A DNA stretch of 46,693 nucleotides from contig NZ_JALCYY010000043.1 in the NCBI RefSeq assembly GCF_022690685.1, positions 1-46,693 of the forward strand. Direction: 5' to 3'. Positions 26,235 through 35,604 of the stretch are shown here, one piece after another; position 1 is the stretch's first letter; each line of letters begins with the position of its first letter. A program made the position numbers and the translations under genes. Source of the DNA: Anaeromyxobacter terrae. GTDB lineage: Bacteria > Myxococcota > Myxococcia > Myxococcales > Anaeromyxobacteraceae. The notes under the pieces were generated by a model. The model had not been told where the DNA came from, did not search any database, and saw nothing but the letters and a program-made list of their open reading frames with translations.

Positions 26235-26376
26235 CCGGTGAAGCTGGCTCCCCCCCCCCACCCCCCCGGCGCGCTCCGGGGCGGCCTCAGCCGGCCGCCC
26301 CTGCGCTGGCGTTTGCGGCAGGCGTTCCGCTCGCGGGGTAGCCGGTGAGGCTGGCTCCCCCCCCACACCCCCCCGG
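26231..26376. repeat. Imperfect direct repeat pair around the leuS-lptE junction
   Basis: The sequence GTAGCCGGTGAAGCTGGCTC followed by C-tract, CACCCCCCCGG (26231-26269) recurs with few changes at 26338-26376, 107 bp further on. The first copy contains the leuS stop codon; the second copy contains the GTG at 26345, the first in-frame start candidate for lptE. This looks like a local segment duplication, or a hairpin-less intergenic repeat. Confidence 0.75.
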
Positions 26377-26410
26377 CGGCGGCCTCGGCCGGGCGCGCGT
26401 GCCTGGTGCG

Positions 26411-26923
26411 GTGCGATCGGCCGCGCTCGGCCGCAGCGCGTTCGCCGGGCTCGCGGCTGCGCTCGCGCTGTCCGCCTGCGGCTACGGGCTCGAGAACCGC
26501 TACGTCGCGAAGAGCGGCGCGGAGCGCGTCCACGTGCGGCCGTTCGAGAACCTCTCCACCGAGGCGTCCCTCGGGGCCGAGCTGACGGCGGCGTTGCGGG
26601 ACGAGCTCGCGCGCCGCGGGGCAGCGGCAGGGCCGGGCGCGCCGGCGGAGATCATCGGGGAGGTGCGCGCGAGCGCACCCGGACCGTCCTCGCCGACGCC
26701 GTACGGAGCTTCGTACCCGCCCACGTGGCGCATCGGCGTGGTGGTGAAGGCTCGCCTCGTCGTGGACGGGGCGACGGTGTCGGAGCGGACGGTGCGACGC
26801 GAGGCCGACTACCTCGCCGGCGTGGGCGGCGACGCGCTCGAGACGGAAGGGCGCCGCGCGCTCGCGCTCCGCCGGGTGGCGGACGACGCGGCGCGCGAGC
26901 TCCTCCGCGCGTTCGAGCGGTAG
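26411..26923 (+). CDS. lptE: LPS assembly lipoprotein LptE
   Basis: 170-aa predicted outer-membrane lipoprotein of the LptE family, partner of LptD in LPS insertion. From the GTG at 26411 there is a signal peptide ending in the lipobox L-S-A-C (Cys23). Then come GYGLENRYV and VHVRPFENLSTEASLGAELTAALRDELARRG, as in LptE proteins. Earlier GTGs at 26399 and 26345 are in frame, but the latter would translate the direct repeat as a Pro-rich stretch before the signal peptide. No start has a good ribosome site. The gene follows leuS, as in many bacteria, and ends base-to-base against the rpsT stop on the other strand. Confidence 0.8.
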   Translation: MRSAALGRSAFAGLAAALALSACGYGLENRYVAKSGAERVHVRPFENLSTEASLGAELTAALRDELARRGAAAGPGAPAEIIGEVRASAPGPSSPTPYGASYPPTWRIGVVVKARLVVDGATVSERTVRREADYLAGVGGDALETEGRRALALRRVADDAARELLRAFER

Positions 26924-27196
26924 CTACTTCGCGGCGGCGGTCTTCGCCGCCGCCTTCGCGAGCCGCGAGATCTTCCGCGACGCCGCGTTCTTGTGGACGA
27001 CGCCCTTCGACGCCGCCTTCTCGAGCGCGCGCGCCGCGGACTTGAAGGCGTCGCGGGCAACGTTCGCGTCACCCTGCGTGATCGCCTCGCGGGCCTTCTT
27101 CACGGCGCTCTTCACGCCGGTGCGGACCTGAACGTTGCGGGCGCGGCGCTTCTGCGCCTGACGGTTTCGCTTCTCGGCCGATGCGGTGTTCGCCAA
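26924..27196 (-). CDS. rpsT: 30S ribosomal protein S20 (TTG start)
   Basis: 90-aa S20, which binds 16S rRNA early in 30S assembly. MANTASAEKRNRQAQKRR and the Lys/Ala-rich helices with GVVHKNAASRKISRLAK are characteristic. The start codon is TTG (27196-27194), five bases after GAGGT. S20 in E. coli also begins with UUG, where the weak start is part of autoregulation, so the trait may be functional here. The stop abuts the lptE stop with no gap, and a good promoter lies upstream. Confidence 0.95.
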   Translation of the reverse strand: MANTASAEKRNRQAQKRRARNVQVRTGVKSAVKKAREAITQGDANVARDAFKSAARALEKAASKGVVHKNAASRKISRLAKAAAKTAAAK

Positions 27197-27233
27197 GCTG
27201 ACCTCTGTGCTCTATAGGGGTACGAGGGCGCGC

Positions 27234-27262
27234 TATCTACCGTCCATCGCGAGCGACGTCAA
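27234..27262 (-). promoter_or_regulatory. Sigma-70 promoter of rpsT
   Basis: On the minus strand TTGACG (27262-27257) and TAGATA (27239-27234) are exactly 17 bp apart. Transcription would begin near 27227, leaving a leader of about 30 nt before the TTG start. Position and quality fit a strong ribosomal protein promoter. Confidence 0.75.
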
Positions 27263-27693
27263 GGGGTTATGACGGCTCGGCCGCGCGGTCCCGCCCTGGA
27301 TGGCGCGCATCGACGCGGCTTTCGTCGGCGTGGGGCTGCTCCGCGCGCCCTACGGCCACGCGGTTCCGCCGCTCATTCGTTCGGCGCGCCTTAGGGCCGC
27401 GCGCCTCGGCGCGGCGGCGGTCGCGGGCGTCCTTCTGCCACGGCCGCCTGCGGACTACCCGAACGGCTATCCCGCGTCGGGTGCGGGTCCGGGAGACACA
27501 GGGGGAGGGGGAGTTATCCACCGGCGGCGAAGAGGCGGCAATCCGCGCGGGTCACTTGACGCCGCAATGTGGACGTAGGCGGGTGTGTCAGCGGTCAAGC
27601 TGCGGAAATCACACGGGTTCGTGCCTGCTGCAAGATGCGGCTACGACCGCCAAGGGCGCGGAAAACCGCTTCCGCAGGGGGCTGCCCACAGAC
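27263..27693. other. Gene-free spacer between rpsT and mazG
   Basis: No tRNA cloverleaf, family-like ORF or clear terminator was found in these 431 bases. Short open frames on both strands (27300-27578 plus, 27267-27521 minus) are Arg-rich, lack ribosome sites and look like chance. The second half is less GC-rich than the neighbours. It carries TTATCCACC at 27514-27522, one base off the DnaA-box consensus; a second such 9-mer (TTATCCACG, 27694-27702) overlaps the mazG stop codon. Confidence 0.6.
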
Positions 27694-28551
27694 TTATCCA
27701 CGTTCTTTCCCCAAACCCCGTGGCGGCTCGGTGACGCCCGGATCGGCAGGCGATTTCGCCTTGCCCTCCAGCACCTTCGCCTCGTTCCAGAGGGCGTCCA
27801 TCTCCTCCAGCGAGGCGCCGGCGTGGGGCACGCCGCGGCGCGCGAGCTCTCGCTCGATGTGGGAAAAGCGCGCAACGAAGCGTGCGATCGTCCCCCGCAG
27901 GGCCTCCTCGGCGGGTATCCCGAGCTTGCGGGACAGGTTCGCTGCAGCGAATAGCACGTCGCCCAGCTCGTGCTCGATCGCGTCGCGGTCGCCCGAGGCG
28001 ATCGCCTGGTCGAGCTCGCCGATCTCCTCGGCGAGCTTCTCCCTCGCGCCGCCGGCGTCCGGCCAGTCGAAGCCGATGCGGCTCGCCTTCTCGGTGAGCC
28101 GGTCCGCGCGGGCGAGGGCGGGCATCTCCCGCGGCACGCCCTCGAGCACGCTCTCGCCGCGGCCCTTCGCGCGCTTCTCCTCGCGCTTCAGCGCGGCCCA
28201 CTGCCGCAGGACGTCGTCCGCGTCCTTCACCGCGACGTCGCCGAACACGTGCGGGTGGCGCGACACGAGCTTGTTCGAGATCGCATTCGCGACGTCGGCG
28301 AAGTCGAACTGGCCCTGCTCGCGCGTGAGCTGCGCCTGGAAGACGATCTGGAGGAGGAGGTCGCCGAGCTCCTCACAGTGCTCCCGGGCGTCGCCCGCGT
28401 CGATCGCCTCGAGCACCTCGTAGGTCTCCTCGAGGACGTACGGCCGGAGGCTCCGCAGCGTCTGCTCACGATCCCACGGGCAGCCGTCGGGCCCGCGGAG
28501 CCGCTCCATGATCCCGAGAAGACGTTCGATCGCATCGGTCGCGCGCGACAT
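27694..28551 (-). CDS. mazG: Nucleoside triphosphate pyrophosphohydrolase MazG
   Basis: 285-aa MazG with two all-alpha NTP-PPase domains, hydrolysing (d)NTPs to monophosphates. The first domain has EETYEVLEAI and EELGDLLLQIVF (Mg-binding acidic residues); the second has EEIGELDQAI and HELGDVLFAAANL. The N-terminal LRGPDGCPWDREQT block is a strong family marker, as is KRTGFDWP-like RIGFDWP. The C-terminal 30 residues are a Pro/Gly tail. It is divergent from the TPR gene with only 29 bp between starts. Confidence 0.93.
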   Translation of the reverse strand: MSRATDAIERLLGIMERLRGPDGCPWDREQTLRSLRPYVLEETYEVLEAIDAGDAREHCEELGDLLLQIVFQAQLTREQGQFDFADVANAISNKLVSRHPHVFGDVAVKDADDVLRQWAALKREEKRAKGRGESVLEGVPREMPALARADRLTEKASRIGFDWPDAGGAREKLAEEIGELDQAIASGDRDAIEHELGDVLFAAANLSRKLGIPAEEALRGTIARFVARFSHIERELARRGVPHAGASLEEMDALWNEAKVLEGKAKSPADPGVTEPPRGLGKERG

Positions 28552-28580
28552 GGTCGCGTCTTCTTAGCCCAGGAGCGGGC

Positions 28581-30776
28581 GTGCTAGCATCCCGTTCTCG
28601 CGTGGCCCACCGCGGATCGCACACCCTCCTCTTCGCGCTCCTCTTGCTCGCCGTGCCGCTCCAGGCCGCCGCGCAGCTCGCGCCGCCCCGGCTCGTCGTG
28701 GAGGGTGAGGAGGCCGCCGAGGACGTGGCTCCGCGGGAGCCGCCCCCGCCGGCCGCTGCGCCGGTCACGCCGGCCCCTGCCGTCGCGCGGCCCGCCGCCG
28801 CGCTCCCCGCCGCCCGCGCTCCCGGCTCGGCCCGGCCCCCCACGTCCGGGCCGGCCGCCGCTGCGCCGGAACCCCTTCCGGCGGCGTCGGGGCAGGTCCC
28901 CTCCGCCACGCCGGACCCGGGCCCCGCGCCGCCCGCCGCAGCGGAGGTGCGGCTGCCGCCTGCCGAGCGTGCGCGCCGCATCATCCCGGTCTCGACCACC
29001 TACGCCCAGCTCATGCGGCGCTGGGGGGAGCGCCGCGATGCGCTCCGCGACGGAGATCCGGCGCGCGCGGACGCGGCCGCCGAGGCGCTCCTCGCCGCGC
29101 GGCGCGAGCTCGGGATCGAGAACCTCGTCCCGCTCGCGCTCGCCGAGGCCCGCGCCGTCTCGCGCGCGCTCGACTCGGCGCTCACCGCCGAGGCCGTCGC
29201 CCACGGGCAGCTCGCGGTCGCGCTCGCGCCGGACCTCCCGGACGCGCACCTCGCGCTCGCGCGCGCCCGGTTCGCCGAGGCTCCCGGCCGGCCCGCGCCC
29301 GCGCTCGCCGCGCTGCGCGACACGGCGCTCGCCGCCGCCCGCGATCCGCAGACGCGCCGCGCCTTCCTGGCCGACGTCCTCGCCGCGGCGCTCGCGGCGG
29401 CGGTCACCTGCGCCGTCGCGGTGCTCGTCCTCTTGCTAGCGCGCCGGCTGCCGCTCCTCGTCCACGACTTCCACCACCTCCCGCTCGTGCGCGGCACCGC
29501 GCGCGTCCAGGCCGCCTTCCTCGCGATCGTCCTCCTCGCGGCCCCGATCGCGTTCGGGCTCGGACCGCTCGTCACGCTCGCGGTGCTGGCGCTCGCAGCC
29601 TGGCCGTACCTCGCGCGTGCGGAGCGCGCGGTCGCGACCGCGGCGCTCGCGGCGCTCCTCGCGGTGCCCTGGGCCTCCAGCGCGGCGGCGCGGACGACCG
29701 CGTGGACCGGCACGCTCGCGGAGCGGGTCCAGGCGGTCGAGCACGGGGCGGCCTCCGACGAGGACGCCGCCGCGCTCGAGGCCGCAGCAGGCGCGCCCGC
29801 CCCCGCCGCGGTCCACGCCGCGCTCGGGAGGCTCGCGAAGCGGCGCGGCGCTCTCGCGGCGGCGCTCCGGCACTACCGCGCGGCGGCCGAGGCGGACGAG
29901 CGCGCTCCGGAGCTCTCGGTGAACCTCGGGAACGCCCTGTTCCTCGCTGAAGATCTCGAGGGCGCGCGGGCCGCCTACCTCGCCGCGTCGGACCGCGCCG
30001 CCGGCGACCCCCTCGTGCTCGGCGCCGCGAACTACGGGCTCTCGAAGCTGTACCTGCGCACCGCCGACATGGAGCGGAGCGCCGCCGCCCGCGAGAAGGC
30101 GGAGGCGCAGGCCGGCGCCTTCCTGCGGGCGCACGGCTCGGACGACGACTTCTCCGCGAACCGCTGGCTCGTCGATCTGCCGGTCCCCGAGGCCCGCCTC
30201 GAGGCGCTCGCGAACGGCGACGGGGCGGCGGGTCGCGTGCGCGCGTGGGCGGAGGCGCGGCTCGCCGGGGCGCTCCCGCGCGCGGCGCTCCCCTGGGCCG
30301 GGGCCGGGTTCCTCGCGGCGCTCTGGCTCCTCTCGGCGCTCGTCCCGCGGCTCGGTCCCTCGCGCGCGTGCGAGGGCTGCGGCGGGCCCGCGTGCCGCCG
30401 CTGCGGGCCGGCCTCGGAGGTCCGCTGTGGCCAGTGCGTGAACGCCTTCGAGCGGCGCGGGCTCGTGGACGCCCGCGACCGGCTCCGCAAGGAGACGCAG
30501 GTCAGGCGCCACGCGCGCGTCTCCGCGCTCTCGACCCGCATCCTCGCGCTCGTCGGCGGCGGCGCGGGCCAGCTCTGGAGGGGCGCGCCGGTGCGCGGGG
30601 CGCTCCTCCTCCTCGCGCTCCTGTTCCTCGGGTTCGTGGTCTGGTTCTGGCGCGGCGTCCTGCCCCCGCCCCAGGCGACCCCGTGGGTGCTCGCGGGCAA
30701 GCTCGCCGTCGCGGCGCCGCTCGCGCTCCTCGTGTGGGGGCTCGCGGTGCGCGACGCGTTCCGCCGCACGCGCTGA
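28581..30776 (+). CDS. TPR-containing membrane protein with cysteine (zinc-ribbon-like) segment
   Basis: 731-aa protein of unknown function. The GTG at 28581 follows AGGAG by six bases. A signal sequence (about 12-32, ending AAAQ) leads to a Pro/Ala-rich stretch to about 130 and an alpha-helical region. Membrane segments follow at about 270-290 and 310-370. TPR-like helices lie at about 410-500 (AALRHYRAAAEADERAPELSVNLGNALF and the following repeat). A TM near 570-590 is followed by cysteines C-x2-C-x4-C-x2-C-x7-C-x2-C at about 597-619, then two more C-terminal spans. A cytoplasmic zinc site beside a periplasmic TPR domain suggests a sensor or scaffold. The next gene follows by 11 bp and may be co-functional. 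Confidence 0.65.
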   Translation: MLASRSRVAHRGSHTLLFALLLLAVPLQAAAQLAPPRLVVEGEEAAEDVAPREPPPPAAAPVTPAPAVARPAAALPAARAPGSARPPTSGPAAAAPEPLPAASGQVPSATPDPGPAPPAAAEVRLPPAERARRIIPVSTTYAQLMRRWGERRDALRDGDPARADAAAEALLAARRELGIENLVPLALAEARAVSRALDSALTAEAVAHGQLAVALAPDLPDAHLALARARFAEAPGRPAPALAALRDTALAAARDPQTRRAFLADVLAAALAAAVTCAVAVLVLLLARRLPLLVHDFHHLPLVRGTARVQAAFLAIVLLAAPIAFGLGPLVTLAVLALAAWPYLARAERAVATAALAALLAVPWASSAAARTTAWTGTLAERVQAVEHGAASDEDAAALEAAAGAPAPAAVHAALGRLAKRRGALAAALRHYRAAAEADERAPELSVNLGNALFLAEDLEGARAAYLAASDRAAGDPLVLGAANYGLSKLYLRTADMERSAAAREKAEAQAGAFLRAHGSDDDFSANRWLVDLPVPEARLEALANGDGAAGRVRAWAEARLAGALPRAALPWAGAGFLAALWLLSALVPRLGPSRACEGCGGPACRRCGPASEVRCGQCVNAFERRGLVDARDRLRKETQVRRHARVSALSTRILALVGGGAGQLWRGAPVRGALLLLALLFLGFVVWFWRGVLPPPQATPWVLAGKLAVAAPLALLVWGLAVRDAFRRTR

Positions 30777-30787
30777 GGGAGACGGGG

Positions 30788-31984
30788 ATGGCGCTCACCG
30801 GGACCCTCAAGGACTTCGGGATCGCGGAGATCCTCCAGCTCATCGGCCAGCAGGCGAAGACGGGCGTGCTCCACCTGCGCGGGCGCGGCGACGAGATCCG
30901 CATCGCCCTCGCCGACGGCTGCGTCGTCCGCGCGGAGTCGACGGGCCGCAAGTCTCGCGAGCGGCTCGGGACGCTGCTCGTCCGCGCCGGGCTCCTCGAC
31001 CCGGACGCCCTCCAGCACGCGCTCGACGTCCAGAAGCGCAGCCTCCGCCGCCTCGGCGACGTCCTCGTCGAGGAGGGGCTCGTCTCGATGGCGGCGCTGA
31101 AGGAGATGACCGCGCTGCAGACCACGGAGACCGTCTACCGGCTCTTCCACTGGAAGAGCGGGACGTACGCGTTCGAGCCGGGCGACGTGGACTGGGATCG
31201 CGAGTCGGTCACTCCGCTCCGCGCCGAGTCCGTCCTGATGGAGGGGTTCCGGCAGGTCGACGAGTGGCCGATGATCCGCAAGCGGATCACCTCCACGGCG
31301 ATGACCTTCGAGCGGCTCCGGTCGCTCGGCCCCGAGCGGGCCTCCGGCCCGGTGCCCGCGCCCGGACGCGGTGACGACGTCGACGCGGCGTTCGACGCGC
31401 TCGGCGAGGAGCCCGCCGAGCGGAAAGGCGAGTTCGCGAGCCTGGGTCCGAACGAGCGGCGCGTCCACGCGCTCGCCGAGCCGGGGAGGCCCGTCGAGAC
31501 CATCGTCGACCTCTCCCGCCTCGGCGAGTTCGAGACCTGCAAGGCGCTCCTCGCGCTCGTGAACCTCGGCTACCTGCAGCCGATCGCGCCGGCGCGCCGG
31601 ACCTCCGCGGTGGGGGTCTACGGGCGGGAAGGGTGGGGCGTCCGCCTGCGCCGCGCCGGGGTCCGCGTCGTGACGACCGTCGCGCTCGCCGCGGCGCTCG
31701 CCGCGATCGCGACCTGGGTCGACGAGCGCGGCCTCGCCGCGCAGGCGAGCGCGGAGGTGGGGGACGACGCCGGCCGCCGGTTCCTCGCGCGCGCCCAGGC
31801 GGCGCGGCTGCGGAGCGCGCTCGAGGTCTACCGCGTCGAGCGGGGCGAGTACCCTCCCTCCCTGTCCTCCCTCGTCGAGGCCGACCTCGCGACCGCGCGC
31901 GATCTCCGCCACCCGTGGCCCGTCGAGTGGTACTACCGGCGAACGGCCGAGGGCCGGTTCGTGCTCCTGCCCCCCGTGGAGTAG
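30788..31984 (+). CDS. DUF4388 (PATAN-type) protein with membrane anchor and pilin-like tail
   Basis: 398-aa protein, ATG after GAGGGAGACGGGG. The N-terminal 100 residues (LTGTLKDFGIAEILQLIGQQAKTGVLHL) are a DUF4388 domain, common in myxobacterial signalling and motility proteins. The helical part to about 130 (RLGTLLVRAGLLDPDALQHAL, LGDVLVEEGLVS) resembles the GspE/PilB N-terminal domain. Residues about 280-320 carry a hydrophobic helix. The end (LRSALEVYRVERGEYPPSLSSLVE) resembles the alpha-beta region of type II pseudopilins, though no prepilin peptidase site precedes it. A region of this gene (31638-31760) is duplicated at the window end. Function not known. Confidence 0.65.
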   Translation: MALTGTLKDFGIAEILQLIGQQAKTGVLHLRGRGDEIRIALADGCVVRAESTGRKSRERLGTLLVRAGLLDPDALQHALDVQKRSLRRLGDVLVEEGLVSMAALKEMTALQTTETVYRLFHWKSGTYAFEPGDVDWDRESVTPLRAESVLMEGFRQVDEWPMIRKRITSTAMTFERLRSLGPERASGPVPAPGRGDDVDAAFDALGEEPAERKGEFASLGPNERRVHALAEPGRPVETIVDLSRLGEFETCKALLALVNLGYLQPIAPARRTSAVGVYGREGWGVRLRRAGVRVVTTVALAAALAAIATWVDERGLAAQASAEVGDDAGRRFLARAQAARLRSALEVYRVERGEYPPSLSSLVEADLATARDLRHPWPVEWYYRRTAEGRFVLLPPVE

Positions 31985-32073
31985 CCACTCCTCCGCGTGC
32001 CGGCCGGGGCAGCGCCGGTTATCGTGCGGTGGAGGACCGCGAGGCGACCGACGCGTGGTCCCGGAGGAGACGC

Positions 32074-33159
<1,086 letters not shown>

Positions 33160-33240
33160 GACCCCGGCCGGGGGAAGCCTACCGGAGCCTTCCGAGGTTC
33201 CATCGGGGACGCCGGACCCCGTTGCCAGGGGGCTCCCCCG

Positions 33241-35604
33241 GTGCGAGTCTGCGCGCCTGTGCCCGAACCGACCGAGGCTCCTTCAACCCAGCCGCCCGTG
33301 CAGGCCGCCGTCGGCCCGCCCCCTGAGCGGCGCGTCGACTGGCTCGGGCGCGTCATGCGCCTCGGGCTCGTCCTCGTCATCGCATCGGCGGCAGGCTTCC
33401 TGCTCGCGCCCTTCGCCGCGCACCGGCTCCCGGGGGCGGACGCGCTGGGGCTCCCCGCGCCCGTCACCATCAAGGCGGACCGCGACTACGACATCGTGGA
33501 CGCGGAGGCGACCGCTCGCCGGCGCACCGAGGCCGCCTTCGCCGAGCGACCGGTCTACGACCACGACGCAGGCGCCGCCGACGAGGCGGTCGCCCGCATC
33601 CACGCCGCCTTCGAGCTCATGAGGGGCGAGGAGGCGGCGCTCCGCGACACGCCCGCGGCCCGGGACGGCCGCGAGCTGGAGCGGCGCTACGCCGCGCAGC
33701 GGGACGCGTTCGTCTCGCGCCTCCAGGTGCTGGTGCGCGACGAGGACGTCGCCGCGCTCGCCCAGGCCCGCTTCTCCGAGGCGGTGGAGCACGATCTCGC
33801 GGCGCTCGCGCAGAAGGGGCTCGACGGGCTCGTCGTCGAGGACGCGAAGCTCCTCCCCGCCGGCCGCGATCCCGCCTTCGCGCTGCGCACGTTCCGCGAC
33901 GGCGCGCCGAACGGCGAGCGCACGCTCTCGGACTTCTCGCTGGTCCGGACCGCGGAGAAGGCGCGCGAGGAGGTCGCGCGGACCGCGGCTGCGCGGCTCC
34001 AGCACGAGCCGTCCGCGCTGCGCGCGGCGATCGGGCGGCTCTCGGTGGCGATGGTCCGTCCGACCCTCGTCCACAACCAGGCGGAGACCGAGCGGCGCAA
34101 GGCGGACGCCGCCGCGCGCGTGAAGCCCGTCGTCATCCCGGTGAAGCGGGGCGAGAAGATCATCGGCGACGGCGAGCGGATCGAGCCGCGACACCTCGTC
34201 GTGCTCGAGGGGATCCGCGCGCAGCGCCAGGACGAGGACATCACCCACGTCCGCCTCGGCGGCGGCGCGCTCGTCGGCCTCCTGGTCGTGCTGCTCTGGG
34301 GCTACGCGCGCCGGAACTTCCCGCACTTCCGCCCCGCCCGGCGCGACGCGATCCTCATGGCGGGGCTGCTCCTCGGGACGCTCGCCCTCGGGTTCCTCGG
34401 CTTCACCATCGCGGACGCGCTGCACGAGCGGTTCCCGCTCCTGCCGCGGCCCTCGCTGCATTACCTCGTGCCGTTCGCCGCGGGCGCCATGATCGTGCGG
34501 CAGGTGCTCGCCGCGGAGACCGCGCTCCTCTTCTCGCTCGCGGCGGGGCTCTCGGCGGGGCTCCTCGCCGGCCAGTCCATGTCGTTCGCGGTCTACGCGA
34601 CGCTCACCTCGCTCGCGGCCGCGGGGCTCGTGCCGGGGAGCCGCGACCGGGCGGGCCTGTTCCGCGCCGGGCTCGCGGTGGGCGTCGTGGGCGTGGCGGT
34701 GACCGTCGCGATCGGCCTCCACGGGGGGAAGGGCGCGGCGGAGATCCTCGTCGCCGCCGCCGCCGCCCTGGCCGGCGGGGCGCTGCTCCTTCCGGTGGCG
34801 GTGGTGGGGATCCTGCCCGCCGTCGAGGGGCTCTTCGGCTACGTCACCGACGTGAAGCTCCTCGAGCTCGCGAACCTGAACCACCCGGCGCTGAAGGAGC
34901 TCATCGTCCAGGCGCCGGGGACCTACCACCACGCGATCCTGATGGGCTCGATGGTGGAGGCGGCGGCGCAGGCGATCGGCGCGAACCCGCTGCTCGCGAA
35001 GGTGTGCGCCTACTATCACGACCTCGGGAAGATCCGGAATCCGGTCTACTTCGCCGAGAACCAGCGGGGCGAGAACCGCCACGACGCGCTCGCGCCCAGC
35101 ATGAGCGCGCTCATCATCAAGCGCCACGTGACCGACGGGCTGGAGCTCGCGCGCCAGTGGCGCCTCCCCAAGGTGGTCGCGGACGCGATCCCGCAGCACC
35201 AGGGGACGCGGCTCGTCGGCTACTTCTGGGCGCGCGCGCTGAAGCTGGCCGCGGAGGGGAGGGGCGCCCCGCCGGACGAGGCGCTCTTCCGCTACGCGGG
35301 CCCGAAGCCGCAGAGCCGCGAGGCGGCGCTCGTCATGATCGCCGACTCGTGCGAGGCCTCGTCGCGCGCGCTGCCCGAGCCGACCGAGGCCGCCCTGCGC
35401 GCGCTCGTGTCGAAGCGGGTGAACGAGATCTTCAGCGAGGGCCAGCTCGACGAGTGCGAGCTCACGCTCCGCGACCTCAACGCCATCGCGGGCGCCATGG
35501 TGAGCGCCCTCGAGGCCATCTACCACACGCGGCCGGCGTACCCGGCGCGCGCCGGCGAGGAGCCGCCCGCGCCGCCCGCGATCCAGGTCGTCTCCCGGCC
35601 GTGA
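33241..35604 (+). CDS. PgpH-like 7TM-HD phosphodiesterase
   Basis: 787-aa membrane protein. A TM near 38-58 is followed by an extracellular 7TMR-HDED domain (about 80-330), a block of seven spans (about 335-540) and a cytoplasmic HD domain. The HD ligands are seen as H593-D594 in YYHDLGKIRNP, with preceding YHHAILMGS and later IKRHVTDG and IPQHQGT. PgpH-type proteins with this layout hydrolyse cyclic di-AMP. A diadenylate cyclase is not encoded nearby, so the substrate is inferred by family. GTG start at 33241 follows a G-run; a GTG at 33259 is also possible. It overlaps ybeY by 4 nt, the conserved phoH-pgpH-ybeY order. Confidence 0.87.
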   Translation: MRVCAPVPEPTEAPSTQPPVQAAVGPPPERRVDWLGRVMRLGLVLVIASAAGFLLAPFAAHRLPGADALGLPAPVTIKADRDYDIVDAEATARRRTEAAFAERPVYDHDAGAADEAVARIHAAFELMRGEEAALRDTPAARDGRELERRYAAQRDAFVSRLQVLVRDEDVAALAQARFSEAVEHDLAALAQKGLDGLVVEDAKLLPAGRDPAFALRTFRDGAPNGERTLSDFSLVRTAEKAREEVARTAAARLQHEPSALRAAIGRLSVAMVRPTLVHNQAETERRKADAAARVKPVVIPVKRGEKIIGDGERIEPRHLVVLEGIRAQRQDEDITHVRLGGGALVGLLVVLLWGYARRNFPHFRPARRDAILMAGLLLGTLALGFLGFTIADALHERFPLLPRPSLHYLVPFAAGAMIVRQVLAAETALLFSLAAGLSAGLLAGQSMSFAVYATLTSLAAAGLVPGSRDRAGLFRAGLAVGVVGVAVTVAIGLHGGKGAAEILVAAAAALAGGALLLPVAVVGILPAVEGLFGYVTDVKLLELANLNHPALKELIVQAPGTYHHAILMGSMVEAAAQAIGANPLLAKVCAYYHDLGKIRNPVYFAENQRGENRHDALAPSMSALIIKRHVTDGLELARQWRLPKVVADAIPQHQGTRLVGYFWARALKLAAEGRGAPPDEALFRYAGPKPQSREAALVMIADSCEASSRALPEPTEAALRALVSKRVNEIFSEGQLDECELTLRDLNAIAGAMVSALEAIYHTRPAYPARAGEEPPAPPAIQVVSRP

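Noticed and set aside
23787..26366. 859-codon minus frame opposite leuS
   Set aside because: leuS has all synthetase motifs; the minus frame is Arg/Asp/Val-rich shadow sequence.
27300..27578. 92-codon plus frame (and 27267-27521 on minus) in the rpsT-mazG spacer
   Set aside because: No ribosome site, no recognisable domain, both strands equally open and Arg-rich, as chance predicts at this GC content.
27590..27650. tRNA-like GGTTCG segment
   Set aside because: The arms around it do not fold into acceptor and anticodon stems, and the T-loop consensus is not met.
27197..27693. Chromosomal origin (oriC)
   Set aside because: Only two imperfect DnaA boxes, no AT-rich unwinding element, and no dnaA, dnaN, rpmH or par genes nearby.
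35292..35519. Minus-strand short frames within the HD phosphodiesterase gene
   Set aside because: They fall inside a gene with clear HD and transmembrane motifs and have no independent signals.
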